64,000 nt of DNA from Trichoplax sp. H2. Taxonomy: Eukaryota; Placozoa; Uniplacotomia; Trichoplacea. Positions within the stretch are counted from its first letter, which is position 1, and each line of letters starts with the position of its first letter. Positions 39,725 through 49,006 of this stretch are shown in pieces. The translations under genes were made by a program, and so were the position numbers. The notes below the pieces were generated by a model. The model ran no database searches, was not told the DNA's origin, and saw only the letters and a list, made by a program, of their open reading frames with translations. The stretch lies in the NCBI GenBank assembly GCA_003344405.1, contig NOWV01000013.1, positions 186,001 through 250,000 on the forward strand, given 5' to 3'.

Positions 39725-40640
39725 AAAACAATTGCAAGCTATCTCTCAGCCAATTAATAGTAGAATATGATTTCTTCGTTTGTCGATCAGAATACAGTAT
39801 ATTCTCATGCTTGTTAACCACAGCGAATTCATTCGAAACCAATAATTGGATAACTTAGAGCTCTTTTGAACCGCATCATTCTTATTTATCTTTTCATCTA
39901 CTACCTGCTTCTTTTCATACATCCGAGCTAACCGAGCGTTATCAGTATGTCTATTGGCAGAAATAAAGTTGTAGATGGTTCTGGTTGAATATTGTTTTTT
40001 TATTTTTCTTTTCATCTGTTAACACATTTGTAGTATTTTTACTCTTTCCCATTAGCCTACCCAACCTAAATGTATCCTCATACCCATTCCTTTTTCAGGA
40101 AATGGATTCTCTATTCCTTTTGAATCTACTTGCGTCTCATCTCCTTTCTTTCTACCCACTACTCAACTCGCCGTTTTCTTGCTCTTTTCGGATATCCATA
40201 CCAATCAAGATTGATCGGTATGTTTCTTTTCAGTTAAAAAATCCCTAGATAATGCGTCTTTCTTGTGGATCTTATCTAGATCGATCTTCTTTCACTTTTA
40301 CCAGTATGTCTATTTTCAGAGGTTGAATGCTTCAATAATTGGATATCCTTTTGGATCGCCTCTATCGCTTGTCCTTCCATTTATTTATTACTCAGCTCCA
40401 TGGACTACTAGATGCACCTAGTAGTCCATGCCAGTTTATTATATTCTTACTCTTTCCAGACATCCATGTTAACAAGGTCTTTGCAGCGTATCCAGTTGTC
40501 CGAAATCCGCTATTAGAACATTCGGAGTTATTTTTGGTTCCTTTTTTGTTGTTTTCCTTTCTGCCTGTTACCTAATTCATAAAATTCTTGCTTGTTCCAG
40601 TTATCTACTCTAGCCAAGACTTATTAACACATCTACGGAT
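39725..40640 (-). pseudogene. Decayed 3' part of duplicate gene A
   Basis: This stretch aligns with the coding sequence for the C-terminal third of the intact paralogue (44180-45100) but is broken by stops and frameshifts. The longest surviving piece, 39746-40015, still encodes ANRHTDNARLARMYEKKQVVDEK and MNSLWLTSMRIY, matching GHTDEARLAQILEKKWVVDEK and RNSLWLRNMGIY of the paralogue. A tryptophan codon of the first W-repeat has become TAG. It lies beyond the stop of copy A (40826), so it is probably untranslated. Confidence 0.75.
40401..40430. repeat. Perfect 12-bp inverted repeat (hairpin)
   Basis: Arms ATGGACTACTAG at 40401-40412 and CTAGTAGTCCAT at 40419-40430, with a 6-base loop. The same site in the intact duplicate (about 44870-44893) has two mismatches in the right arm. 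Related words occur at 47927-47959 and 48260-48291. Confidence 0.8.
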
Positions 40641-40825
40641 TGCAGTAAAATGAATCGACATTCTACTGTATTATATCAATGTAGCCATACGTATAAAATT
40701 ATACATTATAATATAGATGTAATAACAGATGCATTTATTCTGTTCCGTCAGACAGTAGCATCCTCTTCTATATCTCTGTAGCCTTCTACCTGTATACTGT
40801 GTTCTCATTTTCAGATAGACCTGCT

Positions 40826-41839
40826 TCATATTCTCCTATCACCCTTGTCATTTGTCGTTGCCGTTTGTTTCTTAAAAAGTTTCTTACACAGATTACGCTG
40901 TATACTATGTACAGAACCTTCAACTTTAGCCTGAATAAGTAGTTTACTTACCTCTTCAGTTAGCTTAGATAATTCATTGTTCATGAATTCAACCCACTGT
41001 TGAGTGGCAAGGTCGTATTTAGTCTTATTGTAATAAGTTGTGTCTGTAAATCCTTGCAAAAGTGCGCTGCACTTGTTTAATGGGTCATGGCTAACTTCAT
41101 GTCTTAGACATTCCAAGTATTTTTTTGTATTAGAAATTAACTCAGATAAATGTTTCTGTAAAAGTAACTTACTAGCAACACCATTATCACTCGGTTTGTC
41201 CATGTTATGGGTGTCGTTTTCGCATTTTAATGACGTCTTATTAGCAACAATATGCTTAGAAGATCCTTGAAGCATAGGAAATACAATCATGATATATATA
41301 CCAAATAAGCAGACAATCACAGCTACAATAATGTAGCTTGAAGGTGCTAGTAACATTTTCTTGTGCTCAGCGGTAACGACTTTTTTATTTTGATTGATTG
41401 ATTCAGTTAGAGCAGACTTGCTAGAAACAATACCACTCGATTCCGTTATTTCGCTATCATACAAAAAATCAGAACCTGCCTCCTTCACATCCGGTACGAT
41501 CTGGTTACTTAATGTTATATCATTATCGGTAGTTAATTCTACAGCCTCGTCTGGTTGAACGATAATCGTAGACCCATTCTCGGATTTATTATTAGAAATT
41601 GCAAAAGCTTCGATTTGACGGCATTGCATATCTTGGTCTACGTCGGCGAGGGTACCGCTATCCACTAAGCAATAACTACCTGCATCACTGATTATAGCGT
41701 TAGCTTTATTATCAGCGTCGAGTATAGTATTCATGATATCGCTGTTGAAAATATTGCGCCCATCTAAACTACTATGACTTTTCAAGATAATATAGTCACT
41801 TGTATCTAATGATGTATCCACGTCCGAATCAACTTGGCC
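40826..41839 (-). CDS. Unrecognised single-pass membrane protein, truncated copy A
   Basis: A terminal exon of 337 codons plus stop, preceded by the acceptor TATTAG; the 5' exon with the start codon was not found. In this frame the first ATG would be residue 36 of the exon. The visible protein has an acidic Ser/Thr/Asp-rich N-terminal region, one transmembrane helix (SSYIIVAVIVCLFGIYIMIV) and a downstream helical part with paired cysteines (KYLECLRHEV, LNKCSALLQ). It is about three-quarters identical to copy B up to KVEG, then diverges and stops at once, losing the tryptophan-repeat tail. No family is recognised. It may be a functional short form or a gene on its way to decay. Confidence 0.65.
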   Translation of the reverse strand, partial: GQVDSDVDTSLDTSDYIILKSHSSLDGRNIFNSDIMNTILDADNKANAIISDAGSYCLVDSGTLADVDQDMQCRQIEAFAISNNKSENGSTIIVQPDEAVELTTDNDITLSNQIVPDVKEAGSDFLYDSEITESSGIVSSKSALTESINQNKKVVTAEHKKMLLAPSSYIIVAVIVCLFGIYIMIVFPMLQGSSKHIVANKTSLKCENDTHNMDKPSDNGVASKLLLQKHLSELISNTKKYLECLRHEVSHDPLNKCSALLQGFTDTTYYNKTKYDLATQQWVEFMNNELSKLTEEVSKLLIQAKVEGSVHSIQRNLCKKLFKKQTATTNDKGDRRI

Positions 41840-44179
41840 CTAATAAAAATTAAAATTAGAATACTTAGCGTCATTATCGTTTAGTAATTTACACTATGTT
41901 TACACGTCAAAATCTAAAGTACAGTACATATACGCGTGTAGTTTAACACATAATCCGCAAAGTAACGGAGAAATGATCAGAGGGTTTTAAAATAAAACAG
42001 ACAAGCAATCATAACCACTGAAATTAGGAACGTGGCAAGCTCTTGTCAGCCAAAACTGAAGTAAAATTGATATCAAGATCAAAGTAATAATTAATTATTA
42101 TTGGAGATGATGATCAATCGCTGAATTTATTTGTAAGGCAATTTTAACTATCAATCGGATGAGAGAGATATCGCTATCCATGATAATAATGTACTGTACA
42201 ATGTACGCGTCCTTTTTAACTGATCATAATCATCAATAAGTTTTAACATATAAAATGACTAGCTAGAAAGAGAAGCAATTTGATTTCTCCAAGTCATTGC
42301 TACTGTTTACTGACAAGCGGATCAGACGGTAATATCATCCACGATATACATACAGTAGGTCATTTTCTGGCATTGAGATTTTCCCTTGACTAATATCATT
42401 ACATTTAGCCAGAGGAGGATCTCACCATTGCAATACCAAACATGTCCTTGTTACAGATCATGAACGTGCTATGGTACAAAATAATTCAGCTAGAAAGGAG
42501 AAGTGATTTGATCTTTTCATTCCTGACAAACAGATCGCATTATTATGACTGTGGTCACTGTGATGACTGTAAATAACATTTCTACTATACTTAAGAAGGA
42601 AAACTTAACGACTGATTCCTAATAACCTGACAATGAAACTACGTACCGTCATAATTATTAATATACTAATAGAACCCACGCTCGTTATACTTCGAGTATT
42701 GCATTATATCCGCTGTCATGAAAACTAATTTGATCTCGCCGCGCGCCATGGCTGACAAACAGAGTACATACCATAAAATTGTATCAATTCTTATTAATTA
42801 CAATCGGTAAAAAGTAAAGGTTTAAAGCAGTTAATCTCGATAATAGGACAATAAACTACATAAAGTAGATCTTTACGGAATCATTTCGATCTCCAGTTCT
42901 ATCCTTCATTATGCCTAGGTAATCGACTACCACCCGCATGGTTAATTCAAAAAGTATATAATCATTATTCAACTATACTGGATTGGAAACTGGACGTTAG
43001 GCGTGAAATTAGGTTTTACGCTTCTTTACAACATCAATAAACCCTAGCAAAACCTACAAAATTGTTGCCGTCTTCCTTTAGGATCCTCAGATCGGAGGTA
43101 GCATTCATGATCGATAATTCACAACACACGCCGTTTTAAAATTGATAGCAAATTTTCCTACAATCAAGTCCTGCACGAAATAATAGATGATGATGTGTGT
43201 GTAGAGTGTAAAAACGGATGCAAACACTTACCAGATATGCGCATATTGCCAATATAAATAAAAGCCGTAATTAATATTAATTACCATAACATATATAGTT
43301 AACAATAGCTGCACGGCGTTACTAGTGCGAAAAATAAATACATAATTAAAAGTACTATACTATGGAATAACTTTTTAAATATCGAGGCTTTGGCCATTCT
43401 AAAGTCGACGATGACCTTCCACATTGGCAGTTTCACACATTAAAGTAATTTTTTAATTGTTAATTTCTATCTGCTTCGATTTTATAGCCCTCTTATACGA
43501 AACCTTCTTTTCTTTTATAATAATATAAAAAATAAAGAATTAATTAAAAAGCCCAACCGGTACTGGTACTTTACTTTGATTCTATAGCTGTCACATACAG
43601 GTTAATTTTTCGTCACTAATAGAAGATAAATAAATGATGGTCCAAACTTGATCTTTAAGCTGAATACTAAACTAAAAACTTATAAGCAAATAAAATTTGA
43701 TAATAAAAGATTTTATTATACATCACGATGTAATAAGTCAATGAAAATATAAAATGTATATTATCATGCAATCTTGACATTTATTTATAACAAATCGTGC
43801 TAGAGATTGCAAATTATGGTTACTATACAGTCATTTTGAAGATGTTAGGCTGAAAATATAAGTGCAAATATCAGGTATCCCCGATGCGATACAGGATACT
43901 ATTACCTAAACCTTATCACCTTAATATTTTAAATTTATAAAATGATCAAAATATCAATCGCTGCAGCCCGCTGTATTTCAATTACAGTTAACCTTTATAC
44001 GGAAGATAAAGAGCCATACGATTCGCAAAAATGTACCATAACAAAGTAAATCATTACCTAAACCTTACATATACAGTATTGAAGACATTGCAATGCTAAC
44101 AAGACTTAAGGGAATACTTTAATATTATTGGAGGTGTAATAAACAAATCCTTCAAAGTAAAACTATTGCAAGCTATTTG

Positions 44180-46012
44180 TCAGCCGCGTCGAAATATTTT
44201 TTTGCTGCCTTCTTTGGCCTTATTGAAGATCCGATTAATAGAAGAATATGCTTTCTTCATTTGTCGATTATAATATATTCCCATGTTTCTTAACCACAGT
44301 GAATTCCTGGGAAACCAATGGTTGGATAACGTTGAGCTCTTTTGAGCCGCACCATTCTTGTCCGTCTTTTCATCTACTACCCACTTCTTCTCAAGTATCT
44401 GTGCTAGCCGAGCTTCGTCAGTATGTCCATTTGTAGGAAATGAAGTTTTAGGCGATTTTGGCTCTGATTTCTCTTGAATATTGTTTTTATTAGTTTTCTT
44501 TTCATCTGTTAATTTAGTTTTCTTTTCATCTGTTAATTCAGTTTTCTTTTCATCTGTTAATATATTTGTAGTATCTTTACTCTTTCCCATTAGCCAACTC
44601 AACCTAAACTTATCGGCATACCCCATTCCCTTCTTTCTACCCATTACCCAGCTTGTCGCTTTCTTGCTTTTTTTGGATATCCATGTCAACCAGGATTGAG
44701 AAGTGTGTTTATTTTCAGCTAAAAAATCCCTAGATGATTCGTCCTTCTTATGTATCTTATCTGCATCGATCTTCCTTTCACTTTTATCAGCAGGTCTATT
44801 TTCAGGGGTGGAATGCTTCGATAATTGGCTATCTTTTTGAATTGTCTCTTTATAGCTAGATGGACTACTAGATGCACCTAGTGGTCCACGCCAGTTTATA
44901 ATATTCTTACTCTTTTCAGATATCCATGTTAACCAGGTCTTTGTAGCGGATCCAGTTCTCCGCAACCAGCTGTTGTTATTAGGTTCTGTGTTATTTTTGA
45001 TTCCATTTTTGTTGTTTTCCTTTGTACCTGTTACCCAACTCATAAAATTCTTGCTTGTTCCAGTTATCCATTCTAGCCAAGTCTTATCAGCACATTTTCT
45101 TTCAACTTTAGCCTGAATAAGTAGTTTGTTTACTCCTTTAGTTAGTTTAGATAATTCATTCTCTATGGAATCAATCCACTTTTGAGTGGCAAGGTTGTAT
45201 TTAGTCTTATTGTAATAATTTGTGTCTGCAAATTTTTGCAATAGTGCGTTGCACTTGTTTAATGGGTCATTGCCAACTTCATGCCTTAGACATTCCACGT
45301 ATTCATTTATATTATAGATTAACACAGAAAAATGTTTCTGTAAGAATACCTCATTAGTAACACAAATATCGCTCGGTTTTTCCACGTTGTGGGTGTCGTT
45401 TTCGCATTTTAATGACATCTCATTGGCAATAATATGCTTAGAAGATCCTTGAAACATAGGAAACATAATCATCATGCTAATCAAGCAGACAATCACAGCA
45501 ATAATGGTGTAGCTTGAAGGTGCTAGTAACTCTTTCTTGCACCCAATAGTAACGACTTTTTTATTTTGATTGATTGATTCAATTAGGGCAGACTTGTTAG
45601 GAATAATGCCACTCGGTTCCGTCATTTCGCTTTCAGACAAAAAGTTAGAATCTGCCTCCATCACATCCGGTACAATCTGGTTAACTGATGTTGTATCATT
45701 ATCGGTAGTTAATTCTACAGCCTCGTCTGCCTGAGCAATAATCGTAGACTCATTTTTCTCAGATTTATTATCAGAATTTGAGGAAGCTTCGATTTGACTG
45801 CATTGCGTATCTTGGTCTACATCGGTGAGGGTGCTGTCATCCACTAAGCAATAACTATCTGCATCACTGATTATAGCTTTATCGTCAGTATTGAGTAAAA
45901 AATGAGTGATGTCGCTACTGGAAATGTTAGGGCTATCTAAGCTACTTTGCGTGTTTAAAACAAAATAGCCACTTATATCTGATGATGAGTCCACGTCCGA
46001 ATCAATTGGATC
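44180..46012 (-). CDS. Unrecognised membrane protein with W-repeat tail, intact copy B
   Basis: Terminal exon of 610 codons plus stop. The conserved acceptor (TTATTAG) and lack of an early ATG imply an upstream exon that I could not identify. Order of parts: acidic Ser/Asp-rich stretch; transmembrane helix with AVIVCLISMMIMFPMF at about 165-190; a helical region with cysteines (YVECLRHEV, LNKCNALLQ); then about four imperfect repeats of the form WL.WI...SK....W, spaced roughly 55-80 residues (KTWLEWITGTSKNFMSW, KTWLTWISEKSKNIINW, QSWLTWISKKSKKATSW, SWLMGKSKDTTN). Next come three copies of LTDEKKT and a basic C-terminus. The tail is rich in Lys, Ser and Asn. No family is recognised and no function is proposed. 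It is the right-hand partner of the tandem duplication. Confidence 0.75.
   Translation of the reverse strand, partial: DPIDSDVDSSSDISGYFVLNTQSSLDSPNISSSDITHFLLNTDDKAIISDADSYCLVDDSTLTDVDQDTQCSQIEASSNSDNKSEKNESTIIAQADEAVELTTDNDTTSVNQIVPDVMEADSNFLSESEMTEPSGIIPNKSALIESINQNKKVVTIGCKKELLAPSSYTIIAVIVCLISMMIMFPMFQGSSKHIIANEMSLKCENDTHNVEKPSDICVTNEVFLQKHFSVLIYNINEYVECLRHEVGNDPLNKCNALLQKFADTNYYNKTKYNLATQKWIDSIENELSKLTKGVNKLLIQAKVERKCADKTWLEWITGTSKNFMSWVTGTKENNKNGIKNNTEPNNNSWLRRTGSATKTWLTWISEKSKNIINWRGPLGASSSPSSYKETIQKDSQLSKHSTPENRPADKSERKIDADKIHKKDESSRDFLAENKHTSQSWLTWISKKSKKATSWVMGRKKGMGYADKFRLSWLMGKSKDTTNILTDEKKTELTDEKKTKLTDEKKTNKNNIQEKSEPKSPKTSFPTNGHTDEARLAQILEKKWVVDEKTDKNGAAQKSSTLSNHWFPRNSLWLRNMGIYYNRQMKKAYSSINRIFNKAKEGSKKIFRRG
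44491..44562 (-). repeat. 24-bp in-frame minisatellite, three units
   Basis: Three near-identical 24-base units (44491-44514, 44515-44538, 44539-44562) encode the eight-residue repeat LTDEKKT(E/K/N). The corresponding place in duplicate A, near 40000-40025, holds a single unit, so the array expanded in copy B or contracted in A. Confidence 0.85.
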
Positions 46013-47694
46013 CTAATAAGATCAAAATTTAAAAAAGAGAACTTAGCGTCATTATCGATTAGTAATTTACGCTACGTTTACATATAGAAATCTAAAAGTG
46101 CAACACGTATACGCGCATAGTTGAACACCGAAGGACAAACAACATCGATAACGCTGAGCAAAATACCGATAATCCCCAAACGAACAGGGAAATGATCAGA
46201 GGATTTTTAAAATAAAGCAGACAAACAATCATAACCACTGAAACTAGAAACATGGCAAGCTCTTGTCAGCCGAAACTGAAGTAAAATTGATATCCTGATC
46301 AAAATAATAATTAATTGTTACAGGAGATGATGATCAATTGCTGATCTTATTCGTAGGGTAATTTTAACTATCAATCAGATAAGAGGGGTATCATTATCCA
46401 TTGCAATAGTTAAAATATAATATACTGTACAATGTGCATGTCCTTTTTAACTGATCATCAATAAGTTTAAGTTTTAATCTACAAAATGACTAGTTAAAAA
46501 GAGAACTAATTTGATTCCTTGATATCATTGGTGCTGTCTGCTGACAAGCGGATCAGACGGTAGCATCATCTACAATATAATGTACATTTATTATACGTAT
46601 AGTAGGCATTTCCTGGAATTGAGATTTTCCCTCGACTATATAATTATAATTAACCTAAGAAGAAGGATCCCACCATCCATTGCAACGTCATACGAGTCCA
46701 TGTCCTTCTTGCAGATCATGAACATGCTATCGTATAAAATGAGTCTGCTAGAAAGGAGAAGTGATTCGATCTTTCTATTCCTGACAAGCGAAGTGCATTA
46801 CTACTACTGTAGTCACTGTGATGGCTGTCGAAAGTATTTCTACAATACGTAGAAAGGAAAGACTTAACGATGGATTCGCAATAATCTGATAGTAAATTAC
46901 GTACCGTAAATTATAATATACTAGTAGAACCAATGCTCGTTATACTTTGCGTACTGCATTATATCTGCTTGTGACAAAAATTAATTTAATCTCTTCGCGC
47001 CAGGACTAACAAGGAGAGTTGCATACAAATATATTAATTCTTAATTGCTAGTTACTGTAGTTACAATCGGTAAAAATCAAAGATTTAAACAGTTAATTTC
47101 AATAATATGACAATAAACTATATAACGTAGATCTTTATGGAATCATTTCGATCTCTAGTTCTATTCTTCATTTTGCCTACGCAATCGACTACCATCAGCA
47201 AGGTTAATCCCAAATGTATGCAATCATTTTTCAACTGTACCGCATTTGGAATTGAATATTAGGTGTTAAACTAGTTTTTTGACTTCTTTACAACATCAAT
47301 CAATCCTAATAAAACTTACAAAATTGTTGTCATCTTCCTTTAGCCCCTTCACATCGTGAGTAACACTCATGATGGATAATTTACAACATCAATCGCTTTA
47401 AAATTGGTAGCAAAAATTTCAACAATCAAGTTTTGTACGAAACAAAATAATAGATGATGACTGTCTACTAGGTGAAAAAATGATGCAATGTAAATAAATA
47501 CCGCAATTAATAATAAACGAGTATATAATTAATTAACTGAAGAGACCAACCGGTAGTTTACTTCCTGTACAGTCTACTACTGTGGATCATAAAACACTCG
47601 ACTTTTCAGTGCATACTATATACTGTATGTGGACTTTGCAGGCATAGTTGTACAATGCACTGCACATTTACATATGGGGCAGAACGATGACGTA

Positions 47695-47930
47695 TCTATA
47701 GTAGTTTGGGGAAAGCTTCCGACTTTTCTTTCAGGACCTTCTTTAACCCCTAGTGCTGCTGTTAGCGGGGGGTTACGAGGGAAGGCTCTGATCTAGTATT
47801 TTGGACCTTCCCTTCGCATGAACGGTCAGCACTGGGGTAGCTTAATTTTTGACTGTGAACGGCACCCGATATGGGAAACTCTAGTAGGAGTGCTGTAGCA
47901 GTCCTCAGTGTTCTACAGTATTGGCCCATG
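47695..47930. other. GC-rich hairpin-forming block, possible ncRNA
   Basis: A block clearly richer in G+C than its surroundings. It can form TAACCCC (47744-47750) with GGGGTTA (47769-47775), and right behind it AGGGAAGG (47778-47785) with CCTTCCCT (47806-47813). GGACCTTC occurs twice in direct orientation. It does not match the 5' ends or conserved boxes of U1-U6, U3, tRNA or SRP RNA as I know them. It lies just outside duplication unit B. Strand is unknown. Confidence 0.3.
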
Positions 47931-48259
47931 GACTACTAAAAAAGGAAATGGTCTCCATGATTAGACTTTTTAATTCATTTTTTTGAATCCATCGAGAGAA
48001 ATATTTTGAACAATTAGAGACTTGGCTAATACAAAGTAAACTCATTTTCACTAATAATAATAATTATAATTCGTATAGATATACAGTATCTCGTATATGC
48101 AGTACTAGCTGAGATACCCATTCGAAATGAACTTCGAAAAGCATTACAGACTTTACTAACATATGATAAATAAGGAACGTATAGGAGTAAATGTGATACA
48201 CAGTATAGTAGTTCGTCCATATTAGTAAGCGGTGGACAATTAAATTGTACAGTAAAAGT

Positions 48260-48291
48260 ATGGACCACTAGAAAAAACAGTAGTGGTCCAT
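48260..48291. repeat. Perfect 11-bp inverted repeat (hairpin)
   Basis: Arms ATGGACCACTA (48260-48270) and TAGTGGTCCAT (48281-48291) flank a 10-base A-rich loop. The arms match the hairpin at 40401 at 10 of 11 positions. Could be a cruciform site, a tiny mobile-element remnant or a precursor-like hairpin. Confidence 0.7.
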
Positions 48292-49006
48292 GATTAAAGG
48301 TAAAAGTATAAGTACGCAAAGTGTAGCGAGCGAGAGATCGACTAGTAAGAATCATTTACTGAAAATTGTACATTCTACTATTCAATTTGATATAACAGCG
48401 AATAAAATGGAGACCTATGCTAAGCAATTATCAAAAATTATTTATTTCATATGATAGGAAAACAATTCGACACGCATACGTGTATAAAGACTACAACTCG
48501 TGTCAATATGTCAGCATATTGCAATTGTAATATCAAATACTTCACAATTCATAACATAAAAACGCAGTATCTTAAAAGTAAGAACCAAAACGGGCTAAAA
48601 TTAAATGTATAACCGATAGATTTAAAAAAATGGATATAACATCCAATCAGAACAGTAATTCAAACTCTAAAAAGTCTAATACAGCCGTTATCAGTCAATG
48701 TTGCGCTTCATAAGAGTGCGCCAAATGAAATTTTTACATTTTATTAACTTTAGATTTGTTCAAAATGACTAATTATTATATCAACTTTCTGCAAGATTAT
48801 AATCCAGCTATAAAAAAATCATTCCATTATGCAAAAACTGTCCAGATATACAGTACGTATATCACCTTTTGGATAAATTATCAATCTGTACAAAAACTAC
48901 ATCTAAATTTATCCGAAATTGTACATGTGGTCATGTACTGAATTAAAACCATGTTATCAGTATACGAGTATTACATATGATAATTATACAAGTAAAAATA
49001 ACAATA

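Larger units (their letters stand above)
39282..47570. repeat. Tandem segmental duplication, two units of about 4 kb
   Basis: Unit A runs about 39282-43580 and unit B about 43686-47570. Both begin GCAAATAAAATTTGAT.ATAA and end near CCAACCGGTA. Colinear landmarks include AACCTTATCACC, AATCATAACCACTGAAA, GGCAAGCTCTTGTCAGCC, GACAAGCGGATCAGACGGTA and ACAAAATTGTTG. Similarity is about 80% by eye with many indels, so the event is old. Each unit carries one minus-strand gene plus about 1.5 kb of its 5' flank. The 3' half of the gene is intact only in unit B. Unit A has about 265 extra bases at 40642-40908. Confidence 0.85.
47571..49006. other. Intergenic, duplication to CLC gene
   Basis: No gene was recognised. 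The interval contains a GC-richer, hairpin-forming block (47695-47930) and a perfect inverted repeat (48260-48291), listed separately. The remainder is AT-rich and includes the 3' flank of the CLC gene. Confidence 0.5.

Noticed and set aside
43190-43260. Candidate first exon ATGCGCATATCTG|GTAAGT (minus strand) for duplicate gene A
   Set aside because: The phase gives a stop when joined to the conserved acceptor, and the equivalent place in duplicate B lacks it.
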